In this document: positions 35,905-48,462 of the stretch, one piece after another
Layout: each line of letters begins with the position of its first letter
Position numbering within the stretch: position 1 is the stretch's first letter
Assembly: GCA_965178125.1 (NCBI GenBank)
Contig: CBCXTV010000001.1
Span: forward strand, 186,001-250,000
From: Bilabrum cf. latius
Lineage: Eukaryota; Bigyra: Bicosoecida; Bigyra; Bicosoecida
Direction of reading: 5' to 3'
DNA length: 64,000 bases
Translations under genes and position numbers: made by a program
Notes under the pieces: model-generated
The model's database searches: none
What the model saw: only the letters and a program-made list of their open reading frames with translations
What the model was told of the DNA's origin: nothing

Positions 35905-38879
35905 CCCTTCTCCGCTTCAATTCCTGTCCCAAATCCGATTCCCATTTCGAGACCGAAAAAGGTGACCCGGAAAACGACGGTACTCTCCGTCACTCCATCT
36001 GGCGGCGAAAATTGCCTCAGTTTCCGGTCCCCGATTCCGGGCCCAGGGACCCCCGAAATTCCCGATTCCGCGCAGTGCCGAAAGCTCGACATAAACCACA
36101 AACACGACACACAACACAACACGATAGCGCCTCCCCACGCGCGGGATTGGGTCCTTCCGCTCGCTGCATGTGAGCTGCAGTGTGTTCTTGCCGGGAATGT
36201 CACTGGAAGTCGCGCTGCAGTCTGCTCAGGGCGCCTTATGACCATGAAGGCGTCTCAGCACCCGCGACGGCAAGAGGGGGCACGCACGACGTTGCGAAGC
36301 ACCCGCCCTGGGTGAAGAAACTGCGTATCCACAGGAGTCACGTTCAGGTGCGCGAGAATTGGAAAGGCGGGGTAACTGGTGCAGAGGAGCTTGTTCGCAG
36401 CGCGGCTTCCACCAGCGCCGCTGACGGTAAGATGCATCGGTCTCGGTACATGAGTCGGCACGGTGTTGCGTGATTGACTTCACGATGCGGGAGTGTGCAG
36501 CCTTCCGCAGCGGGAGAATTGTATCTCCCCACGACCGCCGAAAAAAAAAAGAAGGCTATGCTGGACTCGTTCCAGGGAAGGCTATGCGATGAGTATCTCT
36601 AGGCGCTTTCCGGAAGACCCACCCACTACACGCTGGTCAGCCCTCCCAAGCGGGAGTGAACCGCGGATCCGCGGGCCCGTGAGCGCTGCTGCTACGATCA
36701 TTTCTGCCCGTTTGACTCTCGCCCACTCTTGCCGTGACCAAAGACGCGCAGATCCTTATGACGCATGACACCTCGTCGAGGTGTCGAGACTGCCTCACAT
36801 TCCCGTTACAAAGACCCACAGCACTGCGACAACGAAATCGGTCACGAAGAGAGCAAGAGGCCGCGCACCTGAGCATCACAAAAACCCCGAGAGACATAAA
36901 CAACACCGTCCCGTGAAGTCCCTGCGACGAGGGGATGCTAAGCGGCTCCCACGGCGGCTCCTCTGCGGGAAAAGCTGCCGCAGACCTCGAGATGGGATGC
37001 ACATGACTGCGAAGATTGCGGAACTCGTCCGAAGCCGGTCGCACGAGGGTCACAGCGAATGGAGGCATATCTATGAAATAGAGTCTGCGTGCAAAGCAGC
37101 ATTCCAACGATCGTCCGCATTCTTCCGAGCAAATCCTTGGGAGCACACATCCTGCGGACGACATCTCTTTTCTATCCACCCCAGCGTACTCCCCGCACAC
37201 ACTTCTCGCGAATGATTGAGAATTCTGTGCGGCACATGTAATATCAGGCTACCATGATACGCGGAATGGCGTGCTATTGCTCGCACGTTCGTGCGCCCCC
37301 TTCCGAATGCGCTTACCACATCACTATGTTCGTCGGCAACCGTATACACCGTAGGGGTCTTCCCTCCGACACCAAGCGTACACGACTGGCCGTAATAGCG
37401 CAGCGTAGATGTTTCGGACGTCGCCCAGGACAAGTGTCGACGCCCGGTTCGTCACGATCACTACGTGTGCACTTCACTCACCGCCCTCCAGCCGCTAGAC
37501 TTCTTTTGGAGCGCGACATCCTACGACGCGCTATGACACGTAGCCGTAAACCGCAGACGGCCTCGCGTTCACTGCTTGCAGCGCAAGAGCGTGAACAAGA
37601 ACCGCCCGCGTGGCACACCTTCGCAGGCGCGGAAGACAAAAAGTTCCTTCTAAGCTTGTATTCGGGTCCGAAAGCCAAATTCCACTTCGGGGTCGAGAAG
37701 GGCGACCCGGGAAATCACCGTACGCTCTGTGAATCCATTTCCCGGGGAAAGTCCCCGAGTTCCCGCTACCCGGTCCCAGGCCCAGCGACCCAGGAAAGTT
37801 CCCGTCCCCCCGCATGCGGAAACCTCCCACGAAGCACGCCCACCTCACGCTTCACACGCAAAAGTCCAGGAGTCAAATCCATTCCGGACCCAGCAGTTCA
37901 CCCCCCGTGACGATTGGGAAAGGCTCTTGCACACACCTTCTCGTCCGAGCAGTCTATGGAGCACACACCTGTCTTCGTTGCCTTTTCCGGCCAAAAATGC
38001 AGGGAGTTCGAAGGGGAAGTAGCAAGCGCGGAAGACCGCTTTCGAAACGCAGGTGCTCAGGGAAAAACAACCAGAGCGTCCCTGATCCTCGGCAGAGCCG
38101 TCCAGGAGGGACGGGCACGGACGGGCATCGCAGATCTTGCAGCGCCACCATTCGCCGGGATGGGCGACCGGACGAGGGCGACCACAAGTACGTAGCGTGC
38201 GACGTCCGTCAGTCGCCATGTTGCGCTGATTCGCTTTCGCGGCACGACTTCCAGGGCCGGCCTTACTCACTCCTCGGAGTCCGCGTGTGGATTCTCCCCT
38301 GCGCATGATCTGCCGCTCTAGATGCTACACAAAGATCCCGCTCGGATGACCCCCTCTGTGCATTCTGCAAGATTTTACGCGCCTCCATTCAATGCGCGAA
38401 GCATGCACCGCAGCACTCTGAGTCCGGTGACCACCTTCAATAGCGTGGGACAAATTCCGTCCGCGATGTGCATTCGGGCATGCTCCCCTTTCCGAGTCTC
38501 TGTGACCCGTAGTGCGTCCGCGGCCAACGACTCAGGACTCCACGATGGTACGCACGAGTTGCATTCCTTGCACGAAGCGTGCGGAGAGAAAGCGATGCTC
38601 AGACATCGAGGCGCTTGGAGGGTCTGCACGCGACATGCTTCGAGAGGCCATGCAAACATGCGAAACCAGAACTGAGGTTCCTCATCGTTCCTGCTGTCGA
38701 GCGCTCAATTGGGGCATCGGATCAGGACGAAGCTCGCGAAGAGAGGGCGCGGGTGTCCCCATCCAAAAATCCGCCGCCTTCAAGGCTCATGTTCCCGGAT
38801 CCTGCATTCGCGAGTTTCGGGAGCAGAAGTGCAAGATCGCCGCTGGACACACAGCGCATGCCATTTCCCGTCTCTGGAG

Positions 38880-41441
38880 ATGTCGGGCTTCCAGGCGCAA
38901 TTCGGACACCATCGCCAGGACCTCGGGAAGATGACATGTCTGCTGATCTGCAGGGAAGAGTCCCGCTTCGAGGAGTGGCGACAAAAAAAAGGGGCGCGAG
39001 AACTCCACGAGCACATGGGAGCGGTCCTTCGGCTCCCCAATCCAGTGTTTCCGCAGACCGACAGGGACCCAGATGGACGCGACATCGTCAAAGACCAGGC
39101 CCTCTTGGATATCTTCTCCGGCAAGATAACGGACTGGAGCAAATACAATCCGGCCACTGTTGGGGCGATCCAATCCCATCGAAACGCATGGCTGTGGGCT
39201 GAGAACCACACGCCGACGGAATGGCTCATGGTTGTCGAAGATGATATCGAACCTCGCGAAGCATGCGTGGATCGGCTACTCGTAGTTCTTCACGCCATCG
39301 CGAAAAACCCCAAGGTGACGCAGATGGCCATGTTAGCGGGGTCAGAAGCACCGAGAATGGTCACCCTCCAGCGCGACAACTCCACCTCCATCCACAATTG
39401 CGAGCGCCTCTTGGACGTGCGGACCTATCCGGCGCACTGGGTAGACAACACATTTGTGGTCCCCTACCACGTCGGCATGGGCCTAAAGTGGTATCTCATC
39501 AGCCCGGAGGGGAGGAAGGCGCTCCTGAAGATGCGGATCCCGAACCGAAGCTTCGAACGCTGCGTCTGGCGCCGCCTCTTCGACACGTTCCAAGGGCCGG
39601 TATGGAAGTGGGGAGATTGCCTCCGCATGACATCTGTGCTGGCAGCCAGCCCGGTCCTCGCATCGACTCCCGAGAGCATGGACACGGAGTGGGGGGGCTC
39701 GGGACGACGAAGTGCGGATGCAGGGCACAGTATGAAACCGTACATAATGGTCGACCCGAGTGAGGACTGGACTCTTGGCGAGCGATTAAACACATTGTCC
39801 GTCGTGATGTCCGTGTGCGCGGCCCTGAGTTGGGGGGTTGTCCTCGTCTGGGAAAAAACAGAGCGCGTGCCCATCTCCTACGAAGACTTGTGCGGTGTTC
39901 ACGAGCACGCCGGCGAAACCAACACGTTCGTCCACCTCCTCCAGGACAAACGCGGCGGGTCGTATTCGTACTTCCTGAGGTACGGAGACATCCGCATCCA
40001 CGTGGTGCAGCCGATGATGTGCATCCCCACCCTCGACAGAATGCTCGACATGGTAGCCCTGAAGAGGCCCAAGATGAACACCCTGCCTCCCTTGAAATGG
40101 CAGACCGCTCGATGGATCCAAGTCAAGCAGAAGTGGATCGATAAACTCCACACGGAGATGCCGGGGGCCGAGCTGCCCTCATGGCTGGAGTGGCCACCCT
40201 CAACCCACGCGCTTGTCCTCTGCGACGACAGGGACTTGGCGGCGCACTGCCTCGAGGGGAGATGCCAAAAGGAGCAGCAGGAGTGGATGAACGACGGGAA
40301 GGACAACAGCATCCAGCACTACATCCTTGAGGCAAAGCAAGCGCTGCAGAACGAGTTGGAAGACATCCTAAAGGGGGACAGCAGCTCACGCCTCGTCGTG
40401 ATCCGCATGACAACCAAACTGCTGGGACAGGTCTGGGTGGACATGATGAAGCACCTCACGAAGCAGTTCGGGAAGCGCATCATAACGCCAACGTTCCTCC
40501 TCCCGAAAATGATCCCCAAAAGGAGGCACGACGAAAAGAACCCGAGTGATGATTGGATTACTTGGGGAGCATCCTTGGCGAAAACCGTGGGCCTCCTCAC
40601 GCTCATACCTCCGATGCAAGTGCACTATCCCATCATGAGCTGGACCGTGGCCTGGAACCACTTCATGTTTAAGGGCAGGACTGCCACGGACACCGTGATC
40701 CCAGACGTCATCCGAACTCTGTACGCTCCGCACAAGAGCAACAGGAAGCAGCTCCTCAAGAACGGCCCGCTGTGCCAGACGAGGCGCGCCGTGCTGGACT
40801 CGCCCGCACTGCGGGACATTGCGAACAACTACTCAAGGGCCAAGGACAAGACCTATAACCTCTTGAGTTATTCCAAATGGTTTGCCGAAGAAGCCATGTG
40901 GCACATGATCAAGTACGCGGAAAGCACGCAGTGCATCGTCGACCCGTTCGTGAGCCGCCAGTGCCAAAAGGTCTTCGAGCACATCCCCTCGGACGACATC
41001 GGCCATGCGGACGCCCGGCTCCGGTACAACCTTCAGGATGCCGACGACCGAGGTTACCGCTTCAACGCGGGGCATCTCTACACCGCGGTGCAGGGCATCA
41101 AAACGGTGAACATCGCATACAACAAGTGGCTCACCGAGCAGGCACAGAGTCATTCCGAATGGAGCTGGGGCAAAACGTTCATCAAGCTTGTGATCAACCA
41201 GTGGCGGCAGCAGCAGGGCAGTGAGCCGTATGACGTGGACGAGGAGGACTACGTGAGCCTTCCGCGGACCTTCCACGGGAATTCGTTGAAGCTCGCGAGG
41301 AGCGTAAGCCTCCAGGACACGAGATCCTGCTCCAGATCGTCCTCATCCTATTCCAGGTCGCCCTCCACCAACAGGACTGAGGCACAGCCTTCGAAGAGAG
41401 CGCGCCTGACCCCGGCACCCGGCGTAAAGCACGAGCCCTGA
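38880..41441 (+). CDS. orfD, copy 2 (853 aa)
   Basis: Differs from copy 1 at Q43H, H165R, E166D, D295E and E646D, with no frame change. The EDD motif, the YLIS segment and the Arg/Ser-rich tail are intact. H165R/E166D lie in one short cluster, where the copy-2 bases are closer to the mosaic fragment (CAGCGCG), hinting at conversion. Confidence 0.75.
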   Translation: MSGFQAQFGHHRQDLGKMTCLLICREESRFEEWRQKKGARELHEHMGAVLRLPNPVFPQTDRDPDGRDIVKDQALLDIFSGKITDWSKYNPATVGAIQSHRNAWLWAENHTPTEWLMVVEDDIEPREACVDRLLVVLHAIAKNPKVTQMAMLAGSEAPRMVTLQRDNSTSIHNCERLLDVRTYPAHWVDNTFVVPYHVGMGLKWYLISPEGRKALLKMRIPNRSFERCVWRRLFDTFQGPVWKWGDCLRMTSVLAASPVLASTPESMDTEWGGSGRRSADAGHSMKPYIMVDPSEDWTLGERLNTLSVVMSVCAALSWGVVLVWEKTERVPISYEDLCGVHEHAGETNTFVHLLQDKRGGSYSYFLRYGDIRIHVVQPMMCIPTLDRMLDMVALKRPKMNTLPPLKWQTARWIQVKQKWIDKLHTEMPGAELPSWLEWPPSTHALVLCDDRDLAAHCLEGRCQKEQQEWMNDGKDNSIQHYILEAKQALQNELEDILKGDSSSRLVVIRMTTKLLGQVWVDMMKHLTKQFGKRIITPTFLLPKMIPKRRHDEKNPSDDWITWGASLAKTVGLLTLIPPMQVHYPIMSWTVAWNHFMFKGRTATDTVIPDVIRTLYAPHKSNRKQLLKNGPLCQTRRAVLDSPALRDIANNYSRAKDKTYNLLSYSKWFAEEAMWHMIKYAESTQCIVDPFVSRQCQKVFEHIPSDDIGHADARLRYNLQDADDRGYRFNAGHLYTAVQGIKTVNIAYNKWLTEQAQSHSEWSWGKTFIKLVINQWRQQQGSEPYDVDEEDYVSLPRTFHGNSLKLARSVSLQDTRSCSRSSSSYSRSPSTNRTEAQPSKRARLTPAPGVKHEP

Positions 41442-42315
41442 CGACGAAATGCCGCAGAACAGCGCGTTGCGGGGAGACAAAGCTCCGCGGGCAACAGCAG
41501 AAGGCCGCCGAGCGCCGGAGTTGGAGGGTCACATAGTTCCATCGGTCCCATTCTCTCCGGAAGTCGCATAGCACGTAGAGATCCGCATGCTCTCGGTGCA
41601 TGAACGCTGGCAGCACGCAGTGCCAAAGTCGCAAAGCGCTTCAGAGTCACAAGTCCAGAAGTTCTTCTGCCAATGTGTGTCCTCTTCCCGCTCATGTGTG
41701 CATCCTCGGAGGAAGTCTGGAGATGACAGGACCCAGCACGCACCACATCAGAAGTCCTTTTTTAAAGCGGCATCGTCAGACAAAAATCTGGAACGCCCTT
41801 CCGCAAAAAAGAGTGCTGCCCACAGAAAAAAGGGAAACACCTGAGGCCCCAGAAGCCAAAGGGAGGACCGCGAAGGACGCAGTTTCGAGGTCACACTTTC
41901 CGGGACCAGTTTTGAGCCCAAAAAGGGGTACACAAGAGGAAAACACGATGCGGGAGGCTTGAAATTGTCACCGAAAACGGGCCCAAAATTGGGACCCCTT
42001 TTTCGCAAATTTCGCAGCATCCAGACGACCCAGAAAGGCTTTCCCAGGCGCCGCCTCGAAGCTCACCTTCTCGCATGCAACCATGACGCAGCCCCACCTC
42101 CTCATGCAGACGCGTCTGAGAGACCCCGCAGTGGAACTTCTCCCATTCTGCGCAGGAAGCACTTCAGTCTACAAGGACCCGCGCACTTCTTACCGCACCA
42201 CCTCCATGTGAAAGCACTTCTCGCGGAGTTTTTTTCGGGCCCAGGAATACAGCAACTGCCAGAAGCTTCGCACAGAAAAGCAGCCCACTCAGGAAGCAAA
42301 CTCACTGCACACCCC

Positions 42316-42786
42316 ATGGCGAGCGACGCAGAACCGGAGGACGCAATGCGGCTCGACTCCCCTAGAGATGCGGATGCAGCGGCGCCACCCGAAGCGACGG
42401 AGGCAGGATCACAGAAACCAGATCATGCGCAGCAGTTCTTCGAGGAGCCCTGCCCGAAAGACGGACACATGGAAGCGCCAGAGAAGACCGCCAAGACGGA
42501 CGAACCTGGCGACACACCCATGTTCGTCGACAAGTGGACGGCAGCGATCACACGCCTTACCGAGGAGCGCAAGGCTCTCAAGCTCGAGCAGCGGGCTAAA
42601 ACGAAGGCCATCCGCAAAACCATCCGGCAGAAAAGGCGCACCATGAAGAACGCCAAAAAACTCACAGACGACGAGCTCGCCCAAATCGTGCTAGACAGGA
42701 AGATCTTGCAGTTGGTGCAAAAAGAAGAGATCGCAGCACGCAGCTCCGCCAACTCCTCAACGAGCCAGGCGAAGTCGACCTTGTGA
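42316..42786 (+). CDS. orfE, copy 2 (156 aa)
   Basis: The protein is identical to copy 1 from the ATG on. The only difference in the longer frame (CACCTC to CACTTC near 42164) lies upstream of the ATG. Confidence 0.55.
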   Translation: MASDAEPEDAMRLDSPRDADAAAPPEATEAGSQKPDHAQQFFEEPCPKDGHMEAPEKTAKTDEPGDTPMFVDKWTAAITRLTEERKALKLEQRAKTKAIRKTIRQKRRTMKNAKKLTDDELAQIVLDRKILQLVQKEEIAARSSANSSTSQAKSTL

Positions 42787-43144
42787 GAAGCGCTTCCCGT
42801 GTTCAGAGAACCGAGGATTACAGATAGACCCCGCGTCACAGAAGCCATCGCAAGAGGGCAGAGCGTCAAGTACAGCGCAGTCTTGACGGACACAGATAGC
42901 CCGAGCAGCACAAAGCAGCGGATGCGGCTGCCCAGCGGAGTCGCGCACTCGGACAGCATACACGGGACGTGCTGGCAGAAATCACTCAGTCCGCGAGCAC
43001 CGTCGTCAAGAGCACGGGAGGGGCAGACTCGACATGCACAACTTTGAAAAACGGGAGGGCACGAAAGGAAGACAAATTTGGCATTAATCCTTGATTACCC
43101 CCGCCCCCCCGTAGAATCAGAGCGAGGAGATATGCTCGGAAGGT

Positions 43145-43452
43145 CCGGGGGGCAGTCGCAGAAAAGTGCACGCGAAAATAAGAGGAAAGGAGACCCCCCA
43201 AACCCACGTAGTGCGACCCTCGGGGGTACCCTCTAAGGTACTAAGAATCCTTCCCCCGAAAATCGCACTACATCGGTCCCTGGCGTCGGGGAAAGCGGAA
43301 AAAAGGGGAGCACTACCGTGAAAAAATCCTGCATTTTACAGGAAAATCGGAGCACTACGTGTCAAAAACTGGGGGTTTTTGAGGTTTTTTTTCCAGAAAA
43401 ACGGCATTTTTTTATGTAAAAACCGCGCGAAACGAGCACTACCGAGCACTAC
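43145..43452. promoter_or_regulatory. candidate replication origin, copy 2
   Basis: Hairpin at 43208-43271 and GAGCACTAC at 43308, 43350, 43434 and 43444. No change from copy 1 was noticed. Confidence 0.6.
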
Positions 43453-43960
43453 ATCGCCTCCTCCAGTCGTGTTTCGCATTTTTTTCGCTGGCCGAAAATG
43501 TCTCCGAAGGCGCTGCCTCGAGGGGGGGTTCCGATGGCTGATTTTGGGCGTTCTGTTGTCGATTTCGCGTGCATTTCAGGTTGTCGGCGAGGCCTTTTTG
43601 GCGTATGTCGCAGTTCGGATGCCCTCGAACGTCGTGTCTCATGTGGTATTCGCCGGTTTCTATGTTGGAGAAGGCGGTCGGTCGATCATCCTCTCTGGCA
43701 GGCTCCGAAGTGCGTTTGTGATCGTGCTAATTGCAACGCCATGCTTTCCTTCGTTGGCTTCGAGAATCCTTCCCTCGGAAGCGGTAGTACCTCGCCCAGG
43801 GCGGCACGAGCTGCAGACTCAGCTGCCTCGGTGCTCATGTGTGTCCCGTGTCAGCAGTTTCGGTGTTACGAACAGCAAGGATTCTGGGCATTGCGTGTCG
43901 GAGGCAAGTGTTCTATCTTGAGGCATTCCGCGATTCGTCGAAGGATTATTTGCGCAAATA

Positions 43961-46246
43961 ATGTCGGCTCCGTTCAAGGGCGAAACGATGAGTTTGTCTG
44001 TTGCCGAGTCGCTGAAGTCCCGAGTCGCATCCTGCTCCTGGGATCCCGCGTGGGTTTCCGCGAGCTGCGTGCCGTGCGATGGCCTCCCCACAAGCCAGGA
44101 GTCAGAAGCGTCCACGACGGCGACCTCTGCTTTGTTAGGGGTGTCCGAGGCGTCCCCAACGTGCTCGTGTGGCCTCGGTGTCTCCAATTCGGTGGCTGCA
44201 GCGCGCGCGGCCGCTGTCCCGAGTTTTGGCTTTGACGATGCGGAGAACGACTTCGACGCCAGTCTCGACATGATTGAGGCCTCATGCGAGGTCGCATGCG
44301 AGGCAGAATGCGAGGGCGATCCGGGAGCCTGCTTGTTGTCCCACGGCAAGTCGAGCGGTCAGTGGCAGATCGGCGTAGTGGGTGAACGAGTCCTTTATGA
44401 GGGCCTCAGCGTTGAGGGCGACATTCCTGGCCGCGTTGCTGCCTCCGAAGCGCTCGCCGCGGGTGTCATCAATTTGGAACCCCCGTCAGAGGAAGTACTT
44501 TTGCCGGTGCAGCTTCTGCGGAGTAGTCAAGGTTACCGTGGGGTTCTGCCCATCGAGGATTCTGCGCCCGATGCGAGGGGGCGACCGCAGATGCTCATGC
44601 TCCCCGATGTCGTGCCCCGCGTGAAGAGGCGGCGTCTTCGGCAGAAGTGCGACCCTGCTGAGGGCGATGCAGCACCGAGTCTTGCGGCTCATCTCGGACC
44701 TCCGCCCGCGGCTCGTGCCGCGGCCGGAGCGTCTGGGCCGCAGCGCTCGACTGGAAAGCCTTCGACTCGTCCTATTGATAGTGTCATCTATCGTCTCCTG
44801 CGGGTTTTCCCTGACGATTTCAAGTTGGCGTTTCCGGCGTCGGTGTCACACCAGCGGAAGCGGTGCCTCATCAGGGAGGCGCTTCGCAATGTACCCGGTG
44901 ACCGCATGTGCATCTTGAAAGACTGGGCTGCGGGGGCGGAGGACACTCCTTGCCAGCTTCGTTTCGAGGAGCTCTTCCCGGAGCTTGCGCGGCAGCGGGA
45001 CGAAGTTGTGAGGAATCCGGGATCGCACTCAGTGCCCGTGGGCGAGATTGTGCCTGCGTCCGACAAGAACACGAGGCGGGGAAGGGCCGTGATGCTTACC
45101 TTTCACGGTCGCTGGGGTGTCGAAAAGGAGCCTGTGCGCGACATCATGTCGGCATCCGTGGCAAGGGGCGTCCTGAGGCGATTGGTTCTCGCGTCTCCGT
45201 TCTATGTGGAGCTTTGGGCCACCTTCAAGGCATGGGCGCAGGACATCGCGCGGCGGATGATGTGGCCTCAGCTGTCCATGAAAATGGAGCTCTCCCTGCA
45301 CCGCAAGCACGCCGCAAACTTGGTGCACTTCCACGTATGCATGACGGATTCCGAGAAGTCGCATCGTTGTCGCGTGGCGGAGGATTTCATGTGGGCCGGC
45401 AGCAGGCCGAATGTCGTCTACGGCTCCGGGCGGTCAGCGAAGGCGCAGGAACGTGGCGCGTCGGAGTTACACTATTATTGTCAAGCTCCCAAAGTCGGTG
45501 CGCTGCTTTGCGCCACGAACTACCGAGCCGGACGCGATTTCGTCGTCAATGGTAAGTTCGTGCACGCGTTGTTCGCACGCTTCAAAATGGATCCGGACGT
45601 CGCGAGAAGGGAACTCGTGGCGTATCGGTGTCGGGACGCCGAGAACTTAGTGCGCGCCATCGACTTCCACATACAGAATACCGCGGAGAGGAGAGAGGTG
45701 TGCGCGCAGGCCGCGGTGCACGTAGTGACGAAGCTCCGCCCCTTTAAGGTGGTGCCCGAAGTCGAGAAGTGGCGCGAGAGCTATCGTCAGGAGTGGTTCG
45801 CGCACATGCGCTTCAAGTTCCTTGTCTTGGTGGGGGACTCCCGGTTCGGGAAGACAGTGTACGCGCGGAATCTCTTCGGGAGCGAAAGGACTCTTGTTGT
45901 GAACTGTCAGGGCAGTGTGGAACCTCCGCTCCGTGGCTTCGATCGAAGTCGGCATGTGGCCATTGTGTTCGACGAGGCAAATGCCCTGTGGGTCGTCAAC
46001 AACAAACAGGTCTTTCAGGCTGGCCTTGACCCCTCCCTGCTCGGCCAGAGCAAGACGAACAGCCTCGCATACTCTGTGTGGCTCCACGGTATCGCCCTGA
46101 TCATCTGCACGAATTCGTGGGGCTCTGACGTGACGGAGTCGGCGGACCGCGATTGGCTTGACAACAACTGCACGAAAGTGGAGGTGAAAGATCGGCTCTA
46201 CTTCGACGAGGACTTGTTGTCTCTCACGGATGTGCAGAAGAGCTGA
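43961..46246 (+). CDS. Rep (HUH + SF3 helicase), copy 2 (761 aa)
   Basis: Differs from copy 1 at F217V, R266K and S391P. The HUH motif, Walker A, Walker B and motif C are unchanged, so both copies could be functional. Confidence 0.85.
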   Translation: MSAPFKGETMSLSVAESLKSRVASCSWDPAWVSASCVPCDGLPTSQESEASTTATSALLGVSEASPTCSCGLGVSNSVAAARAAAVPSFGFDDAENDFDASLDMIEASCEVACEAECEGDPGACLLSHGKSSGQWQIGVVGERVLYEGLSVEGDIPGRVAASEALAAGVINLEPPSEEVLLPVQLLRSSQGYRGVLPIEDSAPDARGRPQMLMLPDVVPRVKRRRLRQKCDPAEGDAAPSLAAHLGPPPAARAAAGASGPQRSTGKPSTRPIDSVIYRLLRVFPDDFKLAFPASVSHQRKRCLIREALRNVPGDRMCILKDWAAGAEDTPCQLRFEELFPELARQRDEVVRNPGSHSVPVGEIVPASDKNTRRGRAVMLTFHGRWGVEKEPVRDIMSASVARGVLRRLVLASPFYVELWATFKAWAQDIARRMMWPQLSMKMELSLHRKHAANLVHFHVCMTDSEKSHRCRVAEDFMWAGSRPNVVYGSGRSAKAQERGASELHYYCQAPKVGALLCATNYRAGRDFVVNGKFVHALFARFKMDPDVARRELVAYRCRDAENLVRAIDFHIQNTAERREVCAQAAVHVVTKLRPFKVVPEVEKWRESYRQEWFAHMRFKFLVLVGDSRFGKTVYARNLFGSERTLVVNCQGSVEPPLRGFDRSRHVAIVFDEANALWVVNNKQVFQAGLDPSLLGQSKTNSLAYSVWLHGIALIICTNSWGSDVTESADRDWLDNNCTKVEVKDRLYFDEDLLSLTDVQKS

Positions 46247-46450
46247 CGCCGGCCGCTGAGGTTTTCAGTCCGGTTCACACGAGCGCCGGAGCCGCAGCGG
46301 CAGCCGCTTCGGTGCTCCTGAAGGTCTAATGTCCTCAATGCGTTTCGTGTGCAAAAAGGATGTGGTTTCTACATGGGGGCATTCCGCAAGTTTCATGTGG
46401 TCCGTCGCGTTCGTCCGGGGGAGTGCTTGCCTAGTATTGGGAGCTTGCCT

Positions 46451-46502
46451 GACACACACACACGTGGCACCCAGCCTGATGGGTTGCAAGTGTGTGTGTG
46501 TC
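46451..46502 (+). promoter_or_regulatory. CA/TG hairpin, copy 2
   Basis: Identical 13-bp stem and 26-nt loop to 19256-19307. Confidence 0.6.
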
Positions 46503-46650
46503 TCCGCAGTGCCGCGGTTGGGACCCGGCGGGTCGTTTGCTTTTACGTCGCCGCGTCGCGCGCCGACGAGACATTTCTTGGTCTCAGAAGCCTCTGCTTC
46601 CGGTAGGCGCGCCGTGTACACTCGCGGGCCGAAGGTGGGTGCGTTGCTTG

Positions 46651-47343
46651 ATGGCCTACGTCGGTATCGCCGATGCACCGTATGTGCCCGTGGTTGCCGC
46701 GTCGACCTCCGAGCACGCCCCGGAGGGCGAGGTGGAGATGATGCTTGCGCCTCTTGCCGGAGATGTCGGTTTCAAGCGGCCTCGCGTGTTTCCTCCCGGT
46801 TCGCGACTTCTTCCTAAGTCGCCGGCCCATCCGGCGGTGCTCATAACAGCGCTCGGCAGTGAGGCACCCCAGGACACACAGTGCGTCGTTTGGTCGGACT
46901 CTAAGGCTTTCGACCTCGCGGAGTTTGTATGCTCTTCCTGCGGCTGCAATCGTGTCATGGCGGACCTGAATCATCGTATGCGTGATCGTCTCGTACGTCG
47001 CGTGCAGCGCACGCTTTATGCCGATGATTCTCCGTGCGGCAGGGGTGCGATTTCGTGTCGTGCTTGTCGCGAGAAGGCGCGCGACGCGGCGCCGAAGACG
47101 TCGATTATGAACGCGGCGAACAAGAAGAAGATCTCGGGAACTCTTCGCATGCAGTTGGATCTCATTGTAGAGACCGGGGAGCGGAAGGGTCAGCGTTGTA
47201 CTGCGGAGAAAATTCTGACATTGGGAACGATGAAGCAGCACAGGGTTTTCGAGAGGGACCTTTACGATGAGGCATGGCGCGGGCTTGTTCGTCTGTCTGG
47301 ACGCGAGGCTTGGAGCGATGACGACTCGTGGTCTCCGCGTTGA
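46651..47343 (+). CDS. orfH, copy 2 (230 aa)
   Basis: Identical protein to copy 1. The flank after the stop has two substitutions (CCTAAGCG to CCTGAGCG; TCTGGGGTT to TCTCGGGTT). Confidence 0.65.
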   Translation: MAYVGIADAPYVPVVAASTSEHAPEGEVEMMLAPLAGDVGFKRPRVFPPGSRLLPKSPAHPAVLITALGSEAPQDTQCVVWSDSKAFDLAEFVCSSCGCNRVMADLNHRMRDRLVRRVQRTLYADDSPCGRGAISCRACREKARDAAPKTSIMNAANKKKISGTLRMQLDLIVETGERKGQRCTAEKILTLGTMKQHRVFERDLYDEAWRGLVRLSGREAWSDDDSWSPR

Positions 47344-48462
47344 GCTTGCGTGACGGTTTTCCCTCTTAACCTGGCCTCTTGCGTGGCGCTGCTTCCGCGT
47401 GTGGCCTGAGCGTGCGACCTGAGCGTTCGGCCTGCTGTCGCGTGTGACCTGAGCGAACGGGCGCTCGACAGTATCCCGCGTTTGTTGCTTCTCGGGTTCA
47501 AGAAACTTGTACTTTTTGGGCTGTACGGTGGTCAGTGGTGCACGGTTCGTTCGCAGCCTCCGCGTTGTTGGAAAGCTATGGTGGAGCATGGTTCTTTTCG
47601 CAGCCTCCGCGTTGTGATCAAGCTACGGTGGAGCATGGTTCGTGAGCATGGTTCTTTTCGCAGCCTCCGCGTTGTTGACACGTGAAAGCTACGCGAACGT
47701 GACCACACAATAGGCCATACCCCAGGTGAAATCCGGACTCGGACATCCAGACGAAACGGCATCATGCACACTGTTGAACACACAAATGACACTGAGCTCC
47801 ACCGTAACGTAACTTTCCATCACCACCTGGTTTATTTTCTCCGCGATGGCAGCTTGGCGGTGACGCTGTGTCTTCGGGCATGAAGGGGCAAATCTTTGAT
47901 TTTTTGGGCCCTGTTTCGGTCACCGAAAAGTCGTGTGATTTCTGGCGCGCAGGAGGAGTGACGCAAGGTATTTCTGAACCGTTTTCCGGACGCTTTCCGG
48001 GCCTCCCATGTGACCGCTTTTTGCGTACCGAAACACGTTCCGCGCGTGAGGAGCAGATGCGGATCTCCGCGGGGTCCTAGTTGTGTCCTTTTTCGGGGGA
48101 CGAAATCGGGCGCACTTGTCGTGCCGATTCGTGGTCGTCTCTGAGACCGGCTGCGAGTCGGGAAAGGTGCCCGGGAGATGCTCGTGTCCTTGGCTTCGTA
48201 TTTCTCCGCGTATTCTTCAAACGCGGGCGCACGTCTCCTACCGATTCGTGGTCGGTTTCCGAGGCCGATCGCGAGTCGGGAAATGCGCCCGCGATGCGCT
48301 CTCGATCTCGGAAAGGGCGGGAGTCCGTTCTTGCATTCGGAATGGGCGGGGAGTTGCTTTTCCTGGGAGCATGTGCGAGATTCCTTCTCCGCGGGTCCTC
48401 TTTCGGCTTCGGCAGTCAGCAGCGCACTCTGCGGGAACGGCATTCTCCGAGTCTCTTTGCCG

